From the NCBI RefSeq assembly GCF_039524395.1, contig NZ_BAAAGO010000044.1: 64,000 nt of DNA. One strand, written 5' to 3'. The translations under genes and the position numbers were made by a program. The DNA comes from Micropruina glycogenica. Its GTDB lineage: Bacteria > Actinomycetota > Actinomycetes > Propionibacteriales > Propionibacteriaceae. Under the pieces are notes generated by a model. It searched no databases, was not told where the DNA came from, and saw nothing but the letters and a program-made list of their open reading frames with translations. Shown in pieces: positions 14,704-23,728 of the stretch (positions are counted from its first letter, which is position 1; every line of letters begins with the position of its first letter).

Positions 14704-15606
14704 TCAGGCCGACAGGCCCCACATGGCCGCGATGTGGCGAACGTCCGTACCGCAGCAGCCGCCGATCACCCGCAGCCCCGGCAGCCGGTCACGCAGTCGC
14801 GTCACGGCGGCCGCCAACGCCACCGGGTCGCCGTCGTCGAGCTCGTCGGCCTCGTCGAGCTCGGCGTGGCTGAGTTGGGACGCGTTCGCCCGCACCACCG
14901 CGATGCGCTGCAACTGCGTCGGCGCGTCGGCCAGACCGGGCTCGATGTGCGTGGGGTGGGCGCAGTTCACCGCGTAGTGGGTCGGCGGGCAGACCGCGTC
15001 GACAGCGGCGATGGCGTCGGCCAGTGGGGTGCCGTCGGGCAGCCGTCCATCGGTCTCGACGGTGAACCCGATGCCGACCGGCAGACCCACTTCGCGAGCG
15101 GCGAGCGCAACCCCGGCCGCCTCGCCGATTCCGGTGAGGGTGTAGGCGGTGATCAGGTCCGCCCCGCCGTCGGCCAGCGACCGCACCTGCGGCAGGTGGT
15201 ACGCCGCTGCTTCGGACGGCTCGGCGTCACTGGCCAGGTATCCGTCGCCGCGAGGCCCCACCATGCCCACGACCAGCACGTGCGGCACGCGATCGCGCCA
15301 CTCGTTCGCGATCTCGCGCAGAAACTGCACGGCCGCCGTGTTCACCCGGTCGAGCGCCGCCTGGTCGTAGCCCACCAGCGCACCCCAGTCGGTGTTGGCC
15401 CGCCAGGTCGGGCTCTCGAGCAGCAGCCCAGCGCCGGCCTCGGCGGCCACGCGCGCGTAGCCGTCGTAGTAGGCGCGCAGCAGGGCGCGGCCGTCGGGGT
15501 CGTCCAACAGCGGGAACGCGGCGAACTCGGGCAGGTCGACGCCGTGGTGAAAGATCAGGTCGGTCTCGAGGCCACCGTCAGTGACGTAGCCGGTCAGGTC
15601 AAGCAT
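14704..15606 (-). CDS. mmuM: Homocysteine S-methyltransferase
   Basis: 300 residues, full length. It methylates homocysteine to methionine from S-methylmethionine or SAM. The zinc ligands are visible: VNCAHP about two thirds through and GGCCGTD near the end. TDGGLETDLIFHHG at the N-terminus is family-typical. AGGAGGT precedes ATG 15606. It is divergent from a TetR gene with two shared operators, and lies upstream of the SAM riboswitch/cysteine dioxygenase unit on the same strand, forming a sulfur amino-acid locus. Confidence 0.93.
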   Translation of the reverse strand: MLDLTGYVTDGGLETDLIFHHGVDLPEFAAFPLLDDPDGRALLRAYYDGYARVAAEAGAGLLLESPTWRANTDWGALVGYDQAALDRVNTAAVQFLREIANEWRDRVPHVLVVGMVGPRGDGYLASDAEPSEAAAYHLPQVRSLADGGADLITAYTLTGIGEAAGVALAAREVGLPVGIGFTVETDGRLPDGTPLADAIAAVDAVCPPTHYAVNCAHPTHIEPGLADAPTQLQRIAVVRANASQLSHAELDEADELDDGDPVALAAAVTRLRDRLPGLRVIGGCCGTDVRHIAAMWGLSA

Positions 15607-15624
15607 CGCGTACCTCCTCTTTCC

Positions 15625-15661
15625 AGACTGATTGGTCTAGTTGTATCAGACTGATCGGTCT
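15625..15661. promoter_or_regulatory. Paired TetR operators between mmuM and tetR
   Basis: AGACTGATTGGTCT (15625-15638) and AGACTGATCGGTCT (15648-15661) are near-identical 14-bp imperfect palindromes with centres 23 bp apart. They cover the promoter regions of both divergent genes, as expected for the TetR protein encoded next to them. Confidence 0.82.
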
Positions 15662-15663
15662 GG

Positions 15664-15669
15664 TAACAA
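15664..15669 (+). promoter_or_regulatory. -10 box TAACAA, probable leaderless start
   Basis: TAACAA ends 7 nt before the GTG at 15677 of the TetR gene and adjoins operator 2. Confidence 0.4.
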
Positions 15670-15676
15670 GGGTTCT

Positions 15677-16288
15677 GTGCCACGCAATGGAGCCCCCACC
15701 CGAGAACGCATCCTCGACGCTGCCGAACGCCTGGTGATCGACAACGGCTACGCCGCCACGTCAGTCGACCGGGTGATCGCCGAATCGCGCACCAGCAAAG
15801 GGTCGTTCTTTCACCACTTCGCCAGCAAAGACGACTTGGCCCGCGCGCTGGTCGAGCGCTACGCGGCGGCCGACATCACCCATCTGTACGCCGCGATCGC
15901 TCAGGTCGTCGCCGACACCGACGACCCGGCCGAACGGGTGATCGAGTTCGTCCGGGTGTTCGAAGAGGGAGCCGACGACCTGATGTCGGCGCAGTCGAGC
16001 TGCCTGTACGTGTCGGTGCTCACCGAGCGCGAACTGGTCGATCGTGGCACGTCCAGCCAGATCACCGCCGCCATCGTGGCCTGGCGCGAGGCCATCGCCG
16101 ACCTGCTGCGGGCGGCACTGCCGCCCGATTCCGACCTGGACGCCGAAGCCCTGGCCGACCACGTGTTCGTCACCTTCGAGGGCGCGTTCATTCTGTGCCG
16201 GGCCACCGGCGACCCCGGCCACATGCGCCGGCAGCTCGGCGCCCTTCGGCGGTTGTTCGAGGTGCTGCTGGTACAGGGGGCCGCCTGA
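15677..16288 (+). CDS. TetR-family regulator, divergent from mmuM
   Basis: 203 residues. The helix-turn-helix RERILDAAERLVIDNGYAATSVDRVIAESRTSKGSFFHHFASKDDLA is typical of TetR regulators; the C-terminal domain (SSCLYVSVLTERELVDRGT...FITFEGAFILCR-like) is the ligand pocket. GTG 15677 was chosen because the earlier in-frame ATG (15641) lies within the operator. A TAACAA box lies 7 nt upstream. It most likely represses itself and mmuM through the two AGACTGAT-type sites. Confidence 0.88.
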   Translation: MPRNGAPTRERILDAAERLVIDNGYAATSVDRVIAESRTSKGSFFHHFASKDDLARALVERYAAADITHLYAAIAQVVADTDDPAERVIEFVRVFEEGADDLMSAQSSCLYVSVLTERELVDRGTSSQITAAIVAWREAIADLLRAALPPDSDLDAEALADHVFVTFEGAFILCRATGDPGHMRRQLGALRRLFEVLLVQGAA

Positions 16289-16358
16289 TCGGCCGCGACA
16301 AGTGCGCAACGGCCCGACCGGTGACACGATGCTCTCGACACCCGATGAAGGGAGCGCC

Positions 16359-17009
16359 ATGCGTCGCCGACTGATGGTCGTGCTGGTCGTGCTGGTCGTG
16401 CTGGTCAGCGGCTGCGCCGGCACTTCGAGGCCAACGCCGAGCGTACGCACGATTCCACCCGACAACAGGCCCCCGGCGGCGTCGACCAGCCCCTCTTCGT
16501 CGTCGTCCGAGACCCCGGTGTCGCCGCCGTCGAACCCGTCCACACCGGCCGTGCCGTCGACCACCGGCGCCTTGAACGTGGTCAAGTTCACCCAGGTCGA
16601 CTTCGCTTCGCCCTCGGGTGGCATCTGGTGCGGCATGGCGGCCGACTACGCGTTGTGCCACATTCCGTTCGACGGCTACAAAGGTCAGCAGCCGACCACC
16701 GAGCAGATCTGCCCAGAGGAGCAGCTCGACGTGACGGGCGTGAATGTCACCACAGACGGGGCGAGCTGGTTCTGCAGCGGCGACCCGTCCACAATGCCGG
16801 TCAAGGGCAGCACGCAGGTGGCGTGGCAGAAGGGCACGGGGTTTCCGTTCGTGAAGTATGACGGCCAGACGCTGGCCACCCTGCCGTACGACAAGGCGTT
16901 GCGGCACGGCGACTACATCTGCCGCAGCGAACGCTCGGGCATGACCTGCGCCAGCCTGGTCAGCAAGCACGGCTTCAAGGTCGCCCGGGCGGGCATCACG
17001 CTGTTCTGA
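16359..17009 (+). CDS. Lipoprotein with DUF6636-like domain
   Basis: 216 residues. The signal peptide ends in the lipobox LVSGC (Cys lipidated). A Ser/Thr/Pro linker of about 50 residues follows, then a small secreted domain: FASPSGGIWCGM, a cysteine pair, LPYDKALRHGDYICRSERSGMTC and HGFKVARAGITLF. The layout resembles DUF6636 proteins, which have conserved disulfides and unknown function. GAAGGGAG precedes the ATG. The hydrophobic core of the signal peptide is made of three tandem 9-bp repeats (about 16376-16402). Confidence 0.75.
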   Translation: MRRRLMVVLVVLVVLVSGCAGTSRPTPSVRTIPPDNRPPAASTSPSSSSSETPVSPPSNPSTPAVPSTTGALNVVKFTQVDFASPSGGIWCGMAADYALCHIPFDGYKGQQPTTEQICPEEQLDVTGVNVTTDGASWFCSGDPSTMPVKGSTQVAWQKGTGFPFVKYDGQTLATLPYDKALRHGDYICRSERSGMTCASLVSKHGFKVARAGITLF

Positions 17010-17040
17010 GCAGCGCGCAGACTCGCCGCTGGCCGACTTC

Positions 17041-17067
17041 GTCACCCCCGCGGACGCCGGGATCTCC
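17041..17067. repeat. GTCATCCCGGCG-type dispersed repeat
   Basis: GTCACCCCCGCGGACGCCGG followed by GATCTCC, a diverged copy downstream of the lipoprotein gene. Confidence 0.5.
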
Positions 17068-17093
17068 ACTCACCGACACCTCACCCGAACCGC

Positions 17094-17133
17094 TGGTCGA
17101 GCGTGTCGAGACCCGGTTTCGACGAGCTCAACC
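17094..17133. repeat. GGTCGAGCTTGTCGAGACC-type repeat, inverted pair
   Basis: TGGTCGAGCGTGTCGAGACC faces TTTCGACGAGCTCAACC, a hairpin just after the convergent ends of the lipoprotein and pyc genes. It is a possible terminator. Confidence 0.55.
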
Positions 17134-17138
17134 GGCAA

Positions 17139-20100
17139 TCAGGCGATCACCACCAGCAGGTCGCCACCCTCGACGGCCTGCGCGTGGCCGATCGCGACGC
17201 GCTCGATCGTGCCCGCGACGGGTGCGGTGATGGCCGCCTCCATCTTCATCGCCTCGATGGTCGCCACCGGCTGGCCCGCCTGCACCTCGTCGCCCACCTC
17301 GACGGTCAGGGTCACCACCCCGGCGAACGGCGCCGGCACCTGGCCGGGCTTGCTGGTGTCAGCCCGCTCACGCGTCACCACGTGCGACTCGGCCGAGAAG
17401 TCACGCACCGACACGATGCGAATCTGGCCGTTGATCGAACAGACCACCTGACGGAAACCGCGCTCGTCGGGCTCGCCGATCGCCTCCAACCCGAGCAGCA
17501 GCTTCTTGCCCCGCTCGATCTCGACCTCGTGCTCTTGGTGAACGTCGAGCCCGTGCAGAAACTCGCGGGTGGCCAGCACCGACAACTCAGAGAACTCGTC
17601 TACCGCGTCTTCGTAGTCACGGGCCGGGCCCGGAAACAGCAGCCGGTTGAGGGTGCGCCGCGGGTCGTCGGCCAAGGCCTGCTCCTGCTCGGCGGTCAGT
17701 TCGGTCTCGACCGGCTTGATCGTGCGTCCGGCAAGGGCTTTGGTGCGGAACGGCTCGGGCCAGCCGCCGGGCGGGTCGCCCAGTTCGCCGCCCAAGAACC
17801 CGATGACCGAGGCCGGAATGTCGTAACGGCCGGGATTGGCCTCGAAGTCGGCGGGGTCGGCGTTGGCGCCCACCAGGGCCAGGGCCAGGTCGCCCACCAC
17901 CTTCGAACTCGGCGTCACCTTGACGATGTTGCCCAGAATGCGGTTGGCCGCGGCGTACATGTTCTCGATGTCTTCGAACCGATGCCCCAGGCCCAGCGCG
18001 ATGGCCTGCTGACGCAGGTTCGACAACTGGCCGCCGGGAATCTCGTGGTTGTAGACGCGTCCGGTCGGGCCGGGCAGCCCCGACTCGAACGGCGCGTACA
18101 GCAGCCGGACGGCCTCGAAGTACGGCTCCAGGTCGGTGGCGGCCTTGAGCGACAACCCGGTGGCCCGTTCGGTGTCGTCGGTGGCCGCGATCAGCGCGGA
18201 CATCGACACCTGCGACGTGGTGCCGGCCCAGGCGGCGGAGGCGACGTCGACGGCGTCCACACCGGCGTTGATGGCCGACAGCAGCGTGGCCAACTGGCCC
18301 CCCGCGGTGTCGTGGGTGTGCAGGTGCACCGGCAGGTCGAACCGCTCACGCAGCGCCGTCACCAGAATCGCCGCCGCCGGTGCCCGCAACAGCCCGGCCA
18401 TGTCTTTGATCGCCAGAATGTGCGCCCCGGCGTGAACCAACTGCTCGGCGAAACGCAGGTAGTAGTCGAGGGTGTAGAGCGTCTCGGCGGGGCTGGTCAG
18501 GTTGCCGGTGTAGCAGATCGCCGTCTCGGCGACCCCGTGGTCGGTTTCGCGCACGGCCTCGATGGCCGGCTTGATCTGGTCGATGTTGTTGAGCGCGTCG
18601 AAGATGCGAAAGATGTCGCAGCCGGTGCGGGCCGCCTCGTGCACGAAGGCGCGGGTCACCTTCAGCGGGTAGGGGGTGTAGCCCACGGTGTTGCGGCCGC
18701 GCAGCAGCATCTGTTGCGGAATGTTGGGCATGGCTTCGGCGAACGCCGCCAGCCGTGCCCACGGGTCTTCCTTCAAGAAGCGCAGCGTGACGTCGTAGGT
18801 GGCGCCGCCCCACGACTCCATCGAGAACAACCCGGGCAGCATGCGGGCGATGTAGGGCGCCACGTGCAGCAGGTCACGGGTGCGCACCCGCGTGGCCAGC
18901 AGGCTCTGGTGGGCGTCGCGAAACGTGGTGTCGGTCACCGCGACGGCGGTCTGGTTGCGCAGCGCCTGCGCGAACCGCTCCGGCCCGTCCGCGATCAGCA
19001 GTTGCTTCGACCCCGGCGGCGGCGGGGCGTTCAACTCGCCCCGGCTGAGCGCCGGCAGCTTGGTGCGGGCGATCAGGGTGGTGCGCGGCTCGCCGTTGGG
19101 CCGGTTCACCGACACCCCGGCCAGATAAGTCAGCAGTTTGGTGCCACGGTCGCCGGGCAGCCGGTGGTTGAGCAGGTGCGGCCGTTCGTCGATGAACGAC
19201 GTGGTGGCCCGTCCGGCCAAGAAATCGGGGTCGGTGATCACCGCCTCCAAGAACGGAATGTTGGTCGACACCCCCCGAATACGAAACTCGGTGAGCGCCC
19301 GGTAGGCCCGTCGGGCGGCGCTGGCCAGGTCACGGCCGCGGCAGGTCAGCTTCACCAGCATCGAGTCGAAGTGGGCGCTCACCTCGGCGCCGGCGAACAC
19401 CACGCCGCCGTCGAGCCGCACGCCGGCCCCGCCCGGGGTTCGGTACACCGAGAGCCGTCCGGTGTCGGGCCTGAAGCCGTTGGAGGGGTCTTCGGTGGTC
19501 ACCCGGCACTGCAGGGCCTGGCCGCGCACGTGAATGCCGTCCTGTGTCAGGCCCAGGTCGGCCAGCGACTCACCGGCGGCGATGCGCAACTGGGAGCTGA
19601 CCAGATCGACGTCGGTGACCTCTTCGGTGACGGTGTGTTCGACCTGAATGCGGGGGTTCATCTCGATGAAGACGTAGCGTCCGTCGCCGCCGAGCAGAAA
19701 CTCGACCGTGCCCGCGTTTTTGTAACCGATGCTGAGGGCGAACTTCACCGCGTCGGCACAGATCGCGTCGCGCAGCGCCGGGTCGAGGTTGGGCGCCGGG
19801 GCCAGTTCGACCACCTTCTGGTGCCGCCGCTGCACCGAACAGTCGCGCTCGTACAGGTGAATCACGTTGCCCTGGGTGTCGGCGAGGATCTGCACCTCGA
19901 TGTGCCGGGGGCCGACCACCGCTTCTTCGAGGTACATGCGCGAGTCGCCGAACGCGGCCTTGGCCTCGCGCATCGCCTCGGCCAGCGCCGCCGGCAGGGC
20001 CTCGGCGTTCTCGACCCGGCGCATGCCGCGTCCACCACCGCCCGAGACGGCCTTGACGAAGACCGGGAAGCCGATCTCTTCGGCGGCGGCGATCAGGGTG

Positions 20101-20525
20101 TCGGGGTCGTCCGAGGGGTCGCTGCCCTTCAGCGTGGGCAGTCCGGCCGCGCGCGCGGCGGCGATGGCGGCGGCCTTGTCACCGGTCAGTTCGAGAATCG
20201 TGTGGTCGGGGCCGACGAAGGTGATGCCGTGCTCTTCACAGGCCTGCGCCAGGTCGGGGTTCTCGCTCAGAAAGCCGTAACCGGGGTAGATCGCGTCGGC
20301 CTCGGCCTCGAGCGCGGCGTGAATGATGCCGTCCACGTCGAGGTAGGCGCGCACCGGGTGGCCGACCTCGCCGATCTGGTAGCTCTCGTCGGCCTTCAGC
20401 CGGTACTCGGCGAAGCGGTCTTCGTAGGGAAAGACGGCCACCGTGCCGACGCCCAATTCGGTGGCGGCGCGAAACGCGCGTACGGCGATCTCACCACGAT
20501 TGGCGACCAGGATCTTGCGGAACAT
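17139..20525 (-). CDS. pyc: Pyruvate carboxylase
   Basis: 1128 residues, full length. It makes oxaloacetate from pyruvate, bicarbonate and ATP. The domain order is biotin carboxylase (KILVANRGEIAVRAFRA start, ATP-grasp loop GGGGRGMR, FIEMNPRIQVEHTVTE), carboxyltransferase (DTTFRDAHQSLLATRVRT, MLRGRNTVGYTPYP, HTHDTAGG), allosteric linker and biotinyl domain with EAMKMEA (biotinylated Lys about 1094). GAGGAGG precedes ATG 20525. It stands as a single gene divergent from a PAP2 gene and is probably the anaplerotic enzyme of this organism. Confidence 0.97.
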   Translation of the reverse strand: MFRKILVANRGEIAVRAFRAATELGVGTVAVFPYEDRFAEYRLKADESYQIGEVGHPVRAYLDVDGIIHAALEAEADAIYPGYGFLSENPDLAQACEEHGITFVGPDHTILELTGDKAAAIAAARAAGLPTLKGSDPSDDPDTLIAAAEEIGFPVFVKAVSGGGGRGMRRVENAEALPAALAEAMREAKAAFGDSRMYLEEAVVGPRHIEVQILADTQGNVIHLYERDCSVQRRHQKVVELAPAPNLDPALRDAICADAVKFALSIGYKNAGTVEFLLGGDGRYVFIEMNPRIQVEHTVTEEVTDVDLVSSQLRIAAGESLADLGLTQDGIHVRGQALQCRVTTEDPSNGFRPDTGRLSVYRTPGGAGVRLDGGVVFAGAEVSAHFDSMLVKLTCRGRDLASAARRAYRALTEFRIRGVSTNIPFLEAVITDPDFLAGRATTSFIDERPHLLNHRLPGDRGTKLLTYLAGVSVNRPNGEPRTTLIARTKLPALSRGELNAPPPPGSKQLLIADGPERFAQALRNQTAVAVTDTTFRDAHQSLLATRVRTRDLLHVAPYIARMLPGLFSMESWGGATYDVTLRFLKEDPWARLAAFAEAMPNIPQQMLLRGRNTVGYTPYPLKVTRAFVHEAARTGCDIFRIFDALNNIDQIKPAIEAVRETDHGVAETAICYTGNLTSPAETLYTLDYYLRFAEQLVHAGAHILAIKDMAGLLRAPAAAILVTALRERFDLPVHLHTHDTAGGQLATLLSAINAGVDAVDVASAAWAGTTSQVSMSALIAATDDTERATGLSLKAATDLEPYFEAVRLLYAPFESGLPGPTGRVYNHEIPGGQLSNLRQQAIALGLGHRFEDIENMYAAANRILGNIVKVTPSSKVVGDLALALVGANADPADFEANPGRYDIPASVIGFLGGELGDPPGGWPEPFRTKALAGRTIKPVETELTAEQEQALADDPRRTLNRLLFPGPARDYEDAVDEFSELSVLATREFLHGLDVHQEHEVEIERGKKLLLGLEAIGEPDERGFRQVVCSINGQIRIVSVRDFSAESHVVTRERADTSKPGQVPAPFAGVVTLTVEVGDEVQAGQPVATIEAMKMEAAITAPVAGTIERVAIGHAQAVEGGDLLVVIA

Positions 20526-20654
20526 GCCCCTCCTCATTACGGACGGCCCTCGCCAGCGGTGGCCTTCATTGGCCACTCGCGACCAGCCTGACACAATCGC
20601 CGTTCGCGCGTAACGCCTTGCCGTGCACACCGGAACTGCTGAGAGACTGGATCG

Positions 20655-21500
20655 ATGCACGCACTGCGCCCGTCGCCCGACGAGAAGACCATCGGCTCGC
20701 GCGACCTGACCCAGTGGCGCAGCCGCCCCGGCCGCTGGCTGCGCGAGGTGTTCACCGCGTTGGCCGATCGGCTGCGCAACACCGACCTGGCGGCGCTGAC
20801 CCTGCTCGGCGTCGCCGCGGTGCTCGCGGTAGGGGCCACCATGCTGGCGGGCGAGATCTATGAGTCCGTCACCTCGGGGCACGGCATCACCCAGTTGGAC
20901 GAGCCGGTGCTGCAGGCCATGGTGGCCTCGCGCACACCGGGGTTCACCACCTTCGTGGCCGCGTTCAGCAACTCGGGCGGCGCGTTATGGATGACTATCA
21001 TCACCGGCGTCGCCATCGCCGCGGTGTGCCTGAGGTGGCGCCGTTGGACGCCGCTGGTGCTGATGCTCATCGCCGTCGGCGGATCGCTGGCGATGACCGT
21101 GGTGGGCAAGCGGCTGACCGACCGGGCACGTCCGCCGTACGAGCTGGCCGTGCCGCCGTATGAAACCTCGGCGTCGTTTCCGTCGGGGCACACGCTCAAC
21201 TCGATCGTGATCACCGGCATGTTCTGCTACCTGCTGGTGTCGCACCTCACCAACACCCTGGCCCGGGTGTCCACCATCACCATGGGCGCCGTGTACACGA
21301 TCTCGATGGGGTTGTCGCGGGTGTATCTCGGCCATCACTGGCTCACCGACGTGCTGGCCGCCTGGTGCCTGGGGCTGGCCTGGCTGGCCGTGGTGATCAC
21401 CGCGCACCGTTTGTGGCTGACCGATCATCAATCGCACGCCCTGCCGCGGCACGGGAAACGATCTGAACGAGCCCTGGCGCAAGATGGGGACGGTTCCTAA
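20655..21500 (+). CDS. PAP2-family membrane phosphatase
   Basis: 281 residues with about six transmembrane helices. The acid-phosphatase motifs are complete: KRLTDRARPP, PSGHT and SRVYLGHHWLTDV, giving the active-site Lys/Arg, Ser-Gly-His and Arg-His. Likely substrates are phosphatidic acid or undecaprenyl/lipid pyrophosphates. The last codons (ALAQDGDGS) and the TAA stop lie inside a 35-bp palindromic repeat copy (21475-21509), so the repeat has replaced the native 3' end. Confidence 0.9.
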   Translation: MHALRPSPDEKTIGSRDLTQWRSRPGRWLREVFTALADRLRNTDLAALTLLGVAAVLAVGATMLAGEIYESVTSGHGITQLDEPVLQAMVASRTPGFTTFVAAFSNSGGALWMTIITGVAIAAVCLRWRRWTPLVLMLIAVGGSLAMTVVGKRLTDRARPPYELAVPPYETSASFPSGHTLNSIVITGMFCYLLVSHLTNTLARVSTITMGAVYTISMGLSRVYLGHHWLTDVLAAWCLGLAWLAVVITAHRLWLTDHQSHALPRHGKRSERALAQDGDGS

Positions 21501-21554
21501 CTCGCGCCACCCGCCGTCCCGGCGCAAGATGGGGACGGTTCCCAACTCGCGCCA
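21475..21554. repeat. 35-bp palindromic repeat, two copies
   Basis: Copies at 21475-21509 and about 21520-21554 (TGGCGC/CGGCGC...GGGACGGTTCC...CTCGCGCCA) are separated by 10 bp. The first provides the stop codon of the PAP2 gene. Confidence 0.85.
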
Positions 21555-21585
21555 CCCGCCGTCCCAGCGCAAAGGTGACTCACCC

Positions 21586-21610
21586 GTCATTCCAGGCTTG
21601 CCTTGAGACG
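21586..21610. repeat. GTCATTCC-type partial repeat
   Basis: GTCATTCCAGGCTTGCC, related to the GTCATCCCGGGCTTGCC element at 13401, is not accompanied by a full inverted half. Confidence 0.4.
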
Positions 21611-21685
21611 AATCCGCCCGCCGAGAACCTGTTGAGCCCACGCGCCCACGACATCCAGGCGCCCGCTGCGATGACCGTGGAGCCC

Positions 21686-21764
21686 TGGCGCGAGATAGGA
21701 CCGTCCCCAACTACCGCCAGCCAACCCTTTGGCGCGAGATAGGAACCGTCCCCAACTACCGCCA
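21686..21764. repeat. 35-bp palindromic repeat, two diverged copies
   Basis: Copies at 21686-21719 and 21730-21764 begin TGGCGCGAGATAGGA and end CCCAACTACCGCCA. The second copy contains the stop codon of the convergent patatin gene (21756-21758). Confidence 0.8.
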
Positions 21765-22583
21765 CAGGTGTTGGACGGCGTCGCGGGCTGCGCGACCCTG
21801 CTGCTGGCCCCGCTCGCGGGCAGCTGGCAGTGCTGCGGCCGACATCGACGAGTGGCTTGCGATGCCTGCCTGCAGCAGCACGGCCTCGCTGCCCGCGTCG
21901 CGCAGCTTCGCCGCCTGATGTTCGGGACGACGCACCACCCGCGCCGAGCGGCCCTGCGGGGCGAGCACCAGCACCCGGTCGCAACCGCTGGCCAGGTCGG
22001 CGTTGGCCGGGGAGCGCAGTCCGCCGTCCAGAAACGCCCGCCCCTCGATGTGCACCGGGGGCAGCACCCCGGGCATCGCGCAACTCGCGGCGACCGCCAG
22101 CGCCAGCGGAACGTCCGAGCGCGGCGTGAAGTACGCCGGACGGCCCGCGCGGGCATCCACCGCCACCACGATCAGCGCCGGGGGCCAGTCGACATAGCCG
22201 ATGGCCCGTGCCACCAGGTCGACGAAAGCAGCCTCGCTGACCGCGGTGGGCCCGGAGGACCGCCGCCCCAGCCACTGCAACGCGTGCCGGCGGCTGGGCC
22301 AGACCTGGGCGGCCAACAATCGGCCCACGGCAGCCGGACGAAGCCGTGCCGCTGCCAACTCAGTGGTGAACCCACGCAGGCCCGCAGGGTCGCCGCCGTT
22401 CAGCAACCGCGCCGCCAACAGCGCGCCGGCAGAGGTTCCGATCACCCGGTCGGCCCCGGGCAGCACCGGTGGAAGTTCGCCCAGCACTGCCGCCGTCCAG
22501 CCGATGCCGGTGAGCCCTCCACCACCCAGCACCACCGCACGGCGGGGCTCAGCCCCGAGGTCAGGCGATGCGCTGCCAGACAA
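21756..22583 (-). CDS. Patatin-like phospholipase
   Basis: 275 residues. RRAVVLGGGGLTGIGWTAAVL (oxyanion loop), VIGTSAGALLA (nucleophile Ser in G-x-S-x-G) and FLDGGLRSP (catalytic Asp in D-G-G) form the patatin Ser-Asp dyad. Enzymes of this type hydrolyse lipid acyl esters. The apparent start is TTG 22583, which overlaps the end of the upstream gene by 23 bp; a later GTG is possible. The C-terminal residues VQHLWR and the stop come from a 35-bp repeat, so the tail is probably non-native. Confidence 0.85.
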   Translation of the reverse strand: MSGSASPDLGAEPRRAVVLGGGGLTGIGWTAAVLGELPPVLPGADRVIGTSAGALLAARLLNGGDPAGLRGFTTELAAARLRPAAVGRLLAAQVWPSRRHALQWLGRRSSGPTAVSEAAFVDLVARAIGYVDWPPALIVVAVDARAGRPAYFTPRSDVPLALAVAASCAMPGVLPPVHIEGRAFLDGGLRSPANADLASGCDRVLVLAPQGRSARVVRRPEHQAAKLRDAGSEAVLLQAGIASHSSMSAAALPAARERGQQQGRAARDAVQHLWR

Positions 22584-23643
22584 CGGACACGCTGGGGTCG
22601 GTGACGGTCAGCATGTAGCGCACGGACACCTCGTTCTTCTGATCGACCATGTACTTCTCGCCGTTCTGGGTGAGCGTGCAGCGAAACCTGAAGTTCAGCG
22701 TGGTGGCGCCCCGCGCCTGGGTGGGGTCGGCCACGTCCAACGTGTAGGTGGCGTTCTTCCAGGGGTTGCCCACCAGGTTCCACTTGATCGACTTGGTGTC
22801 GAGCTTCTGCCCCACGGCCACCGTGACGCTGTTGGGGCACCCCTGCGGGCTCGGGTCGCGCTTGGCCAGGCACGCCTTGACCGCCTTCTCGGCGATGGCG
22901 TTCGCAGCCTTCACACCCTTGCTGGTCAACGTGGGCTCGAGCCCGGCCTTGACGTCGTCGCCCACCGCCGCCACAAGCACTGGTCGATCGGCCAGCGTGA
23001 TCTCGTCGACGTCTTCACCGAAGGTGTACGACCCCGGAAAGACCTCGATGTGTGCGGTGTTGGTGAGCGGCTGGCCGTTCAGCGTCGGCCCCAGCGTGGC
23101 CGGCAACGCGCCGGGGTCGATCGTCGAGGTGACCTGCTGCAGCCGCCAGCCGGCATCAGTCTGGGCGACTGAGAAGGTGATGGTGGCTCGGTGGTCGCCG
23201 ATGCTGACCTCGGCCGGCACCTGCACCGTGCCGCTGCCGCCCACCTCGGGCACGTTCACCACGGTGAGCGGCCCGGTCTTGTTGGACGACTCGAGCACCG
23301 CCCGGGTGAGCAGCGCGGTGTCGGTGGGCTTGGTCAGCGCGAACTGCAAAGCCCGGTCGGCGTCGCTGCCGGCCAGGGCGTCCAAGAAGCCGCGGACGGC
23401 CTGCTGCGGCGTGGCCGACGAGATGCCGTTCTGCGCCGGCTGCGGCCGCAACGCCCACGCGATGCTGCCGATCAGGGCGAGCACGACCAGCACGGCGGCG
23501 GCGATCCACAACAGCCGTGGACGGCGCAGCGCCGCCCGGGTCGAGGTTTCGGTGGCCTCGGGCGGTTCGGCCTGGCCTGTCGCGCCGTCCGGATCGACCG
23601 GGTCGGGCTGGGCGTCGGAGGGCGCGGAATCGTCATTCACCAC
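22561..23643 (-). CDS. Membrane-anchored secreted protein of unknown function
   Basis: 360 residues. An acidic 40-residue cytoplasmic N-terminus is followed by one transmembrane helix (LLWIAAAVLVVLALIGSIAWAL) and an extracellular region of about 300 residues. The first extracellular part (TPQQAVRGFLDALAGSDADRALQFAL...) resembles lumazine-binding/DUF4878-type NTF2-like domains in actinobacterial surface proteins. Two cysteines (KACLAKRD, QGCPNS) may form a disulfide. GTG 23643 has TAGCCT 6 nt upstream. It overlaps the patatin gene and may be co-transcribed with it. No function is assigned. Confidence 0.7.
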   Translation of the reverse strand: MVNDDSAPSDAQPDPVDPDGATGQAEPPEATETSTRAALRRPRLLWIAAAVLVVLALIGSIAWALRPQPAQNGISSATPQQAVRGFLDALAGSDADRALQFALTKPTDTALLTRAVLESSNKTGPLTVVNVPEVGGSGTVQVPAEVSIGDHRATITFSVAQTDAGWRLQQVTSTIDPGALPATLGPTLNGQPLTNTAHIEVFPGSYTFGEDVDEITLADRPVLVAAVGDDVKAGLEPTLTSKGVKAANAIAEKAVKACLAKRDPSPQGCPNSVTVAVGQKLDTKSIKWNLVGNPWKNATYTLDVADPTQARGATTLNFRFRCTLTQNGEKYMVDQKNEVSVRYMLTVTDPSVSVVWQRIA

Positions 23644-23649
23644 CGGGAC

Positions 23650-23655
23650 AGGCTA
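23650..23655 (-). promoter_or_regulatory. -10 box TAGCCT, probable leaderless start
   Basis: On the minus strand TAGCCT lies 6 nt upstream of GTG 23643. Confidence 0.45.
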
Positions 23656-23728
23656 CCGAGTGTGCCAACCTGCGTTTCAGTGACGTTTCGGTGCCGGCCA
23701 ACCTGATGTCGGGGCCGGTTTCGGCCAC

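Noticed and set aside
17103..20591. Plus-strand 1162-aa ORF opposite pyc
   Set aside because: Antisense shadow; the minus strand encodes a complete pyruvate carboxylase.
20526..20882. N-terminal extension of pyc to 20882
   Set aside because: ATG 20525 has a strong GAGGAGG and begins exactly at the conserved KILVANRGE; the extension overlaps the divergent PAP2 gene.
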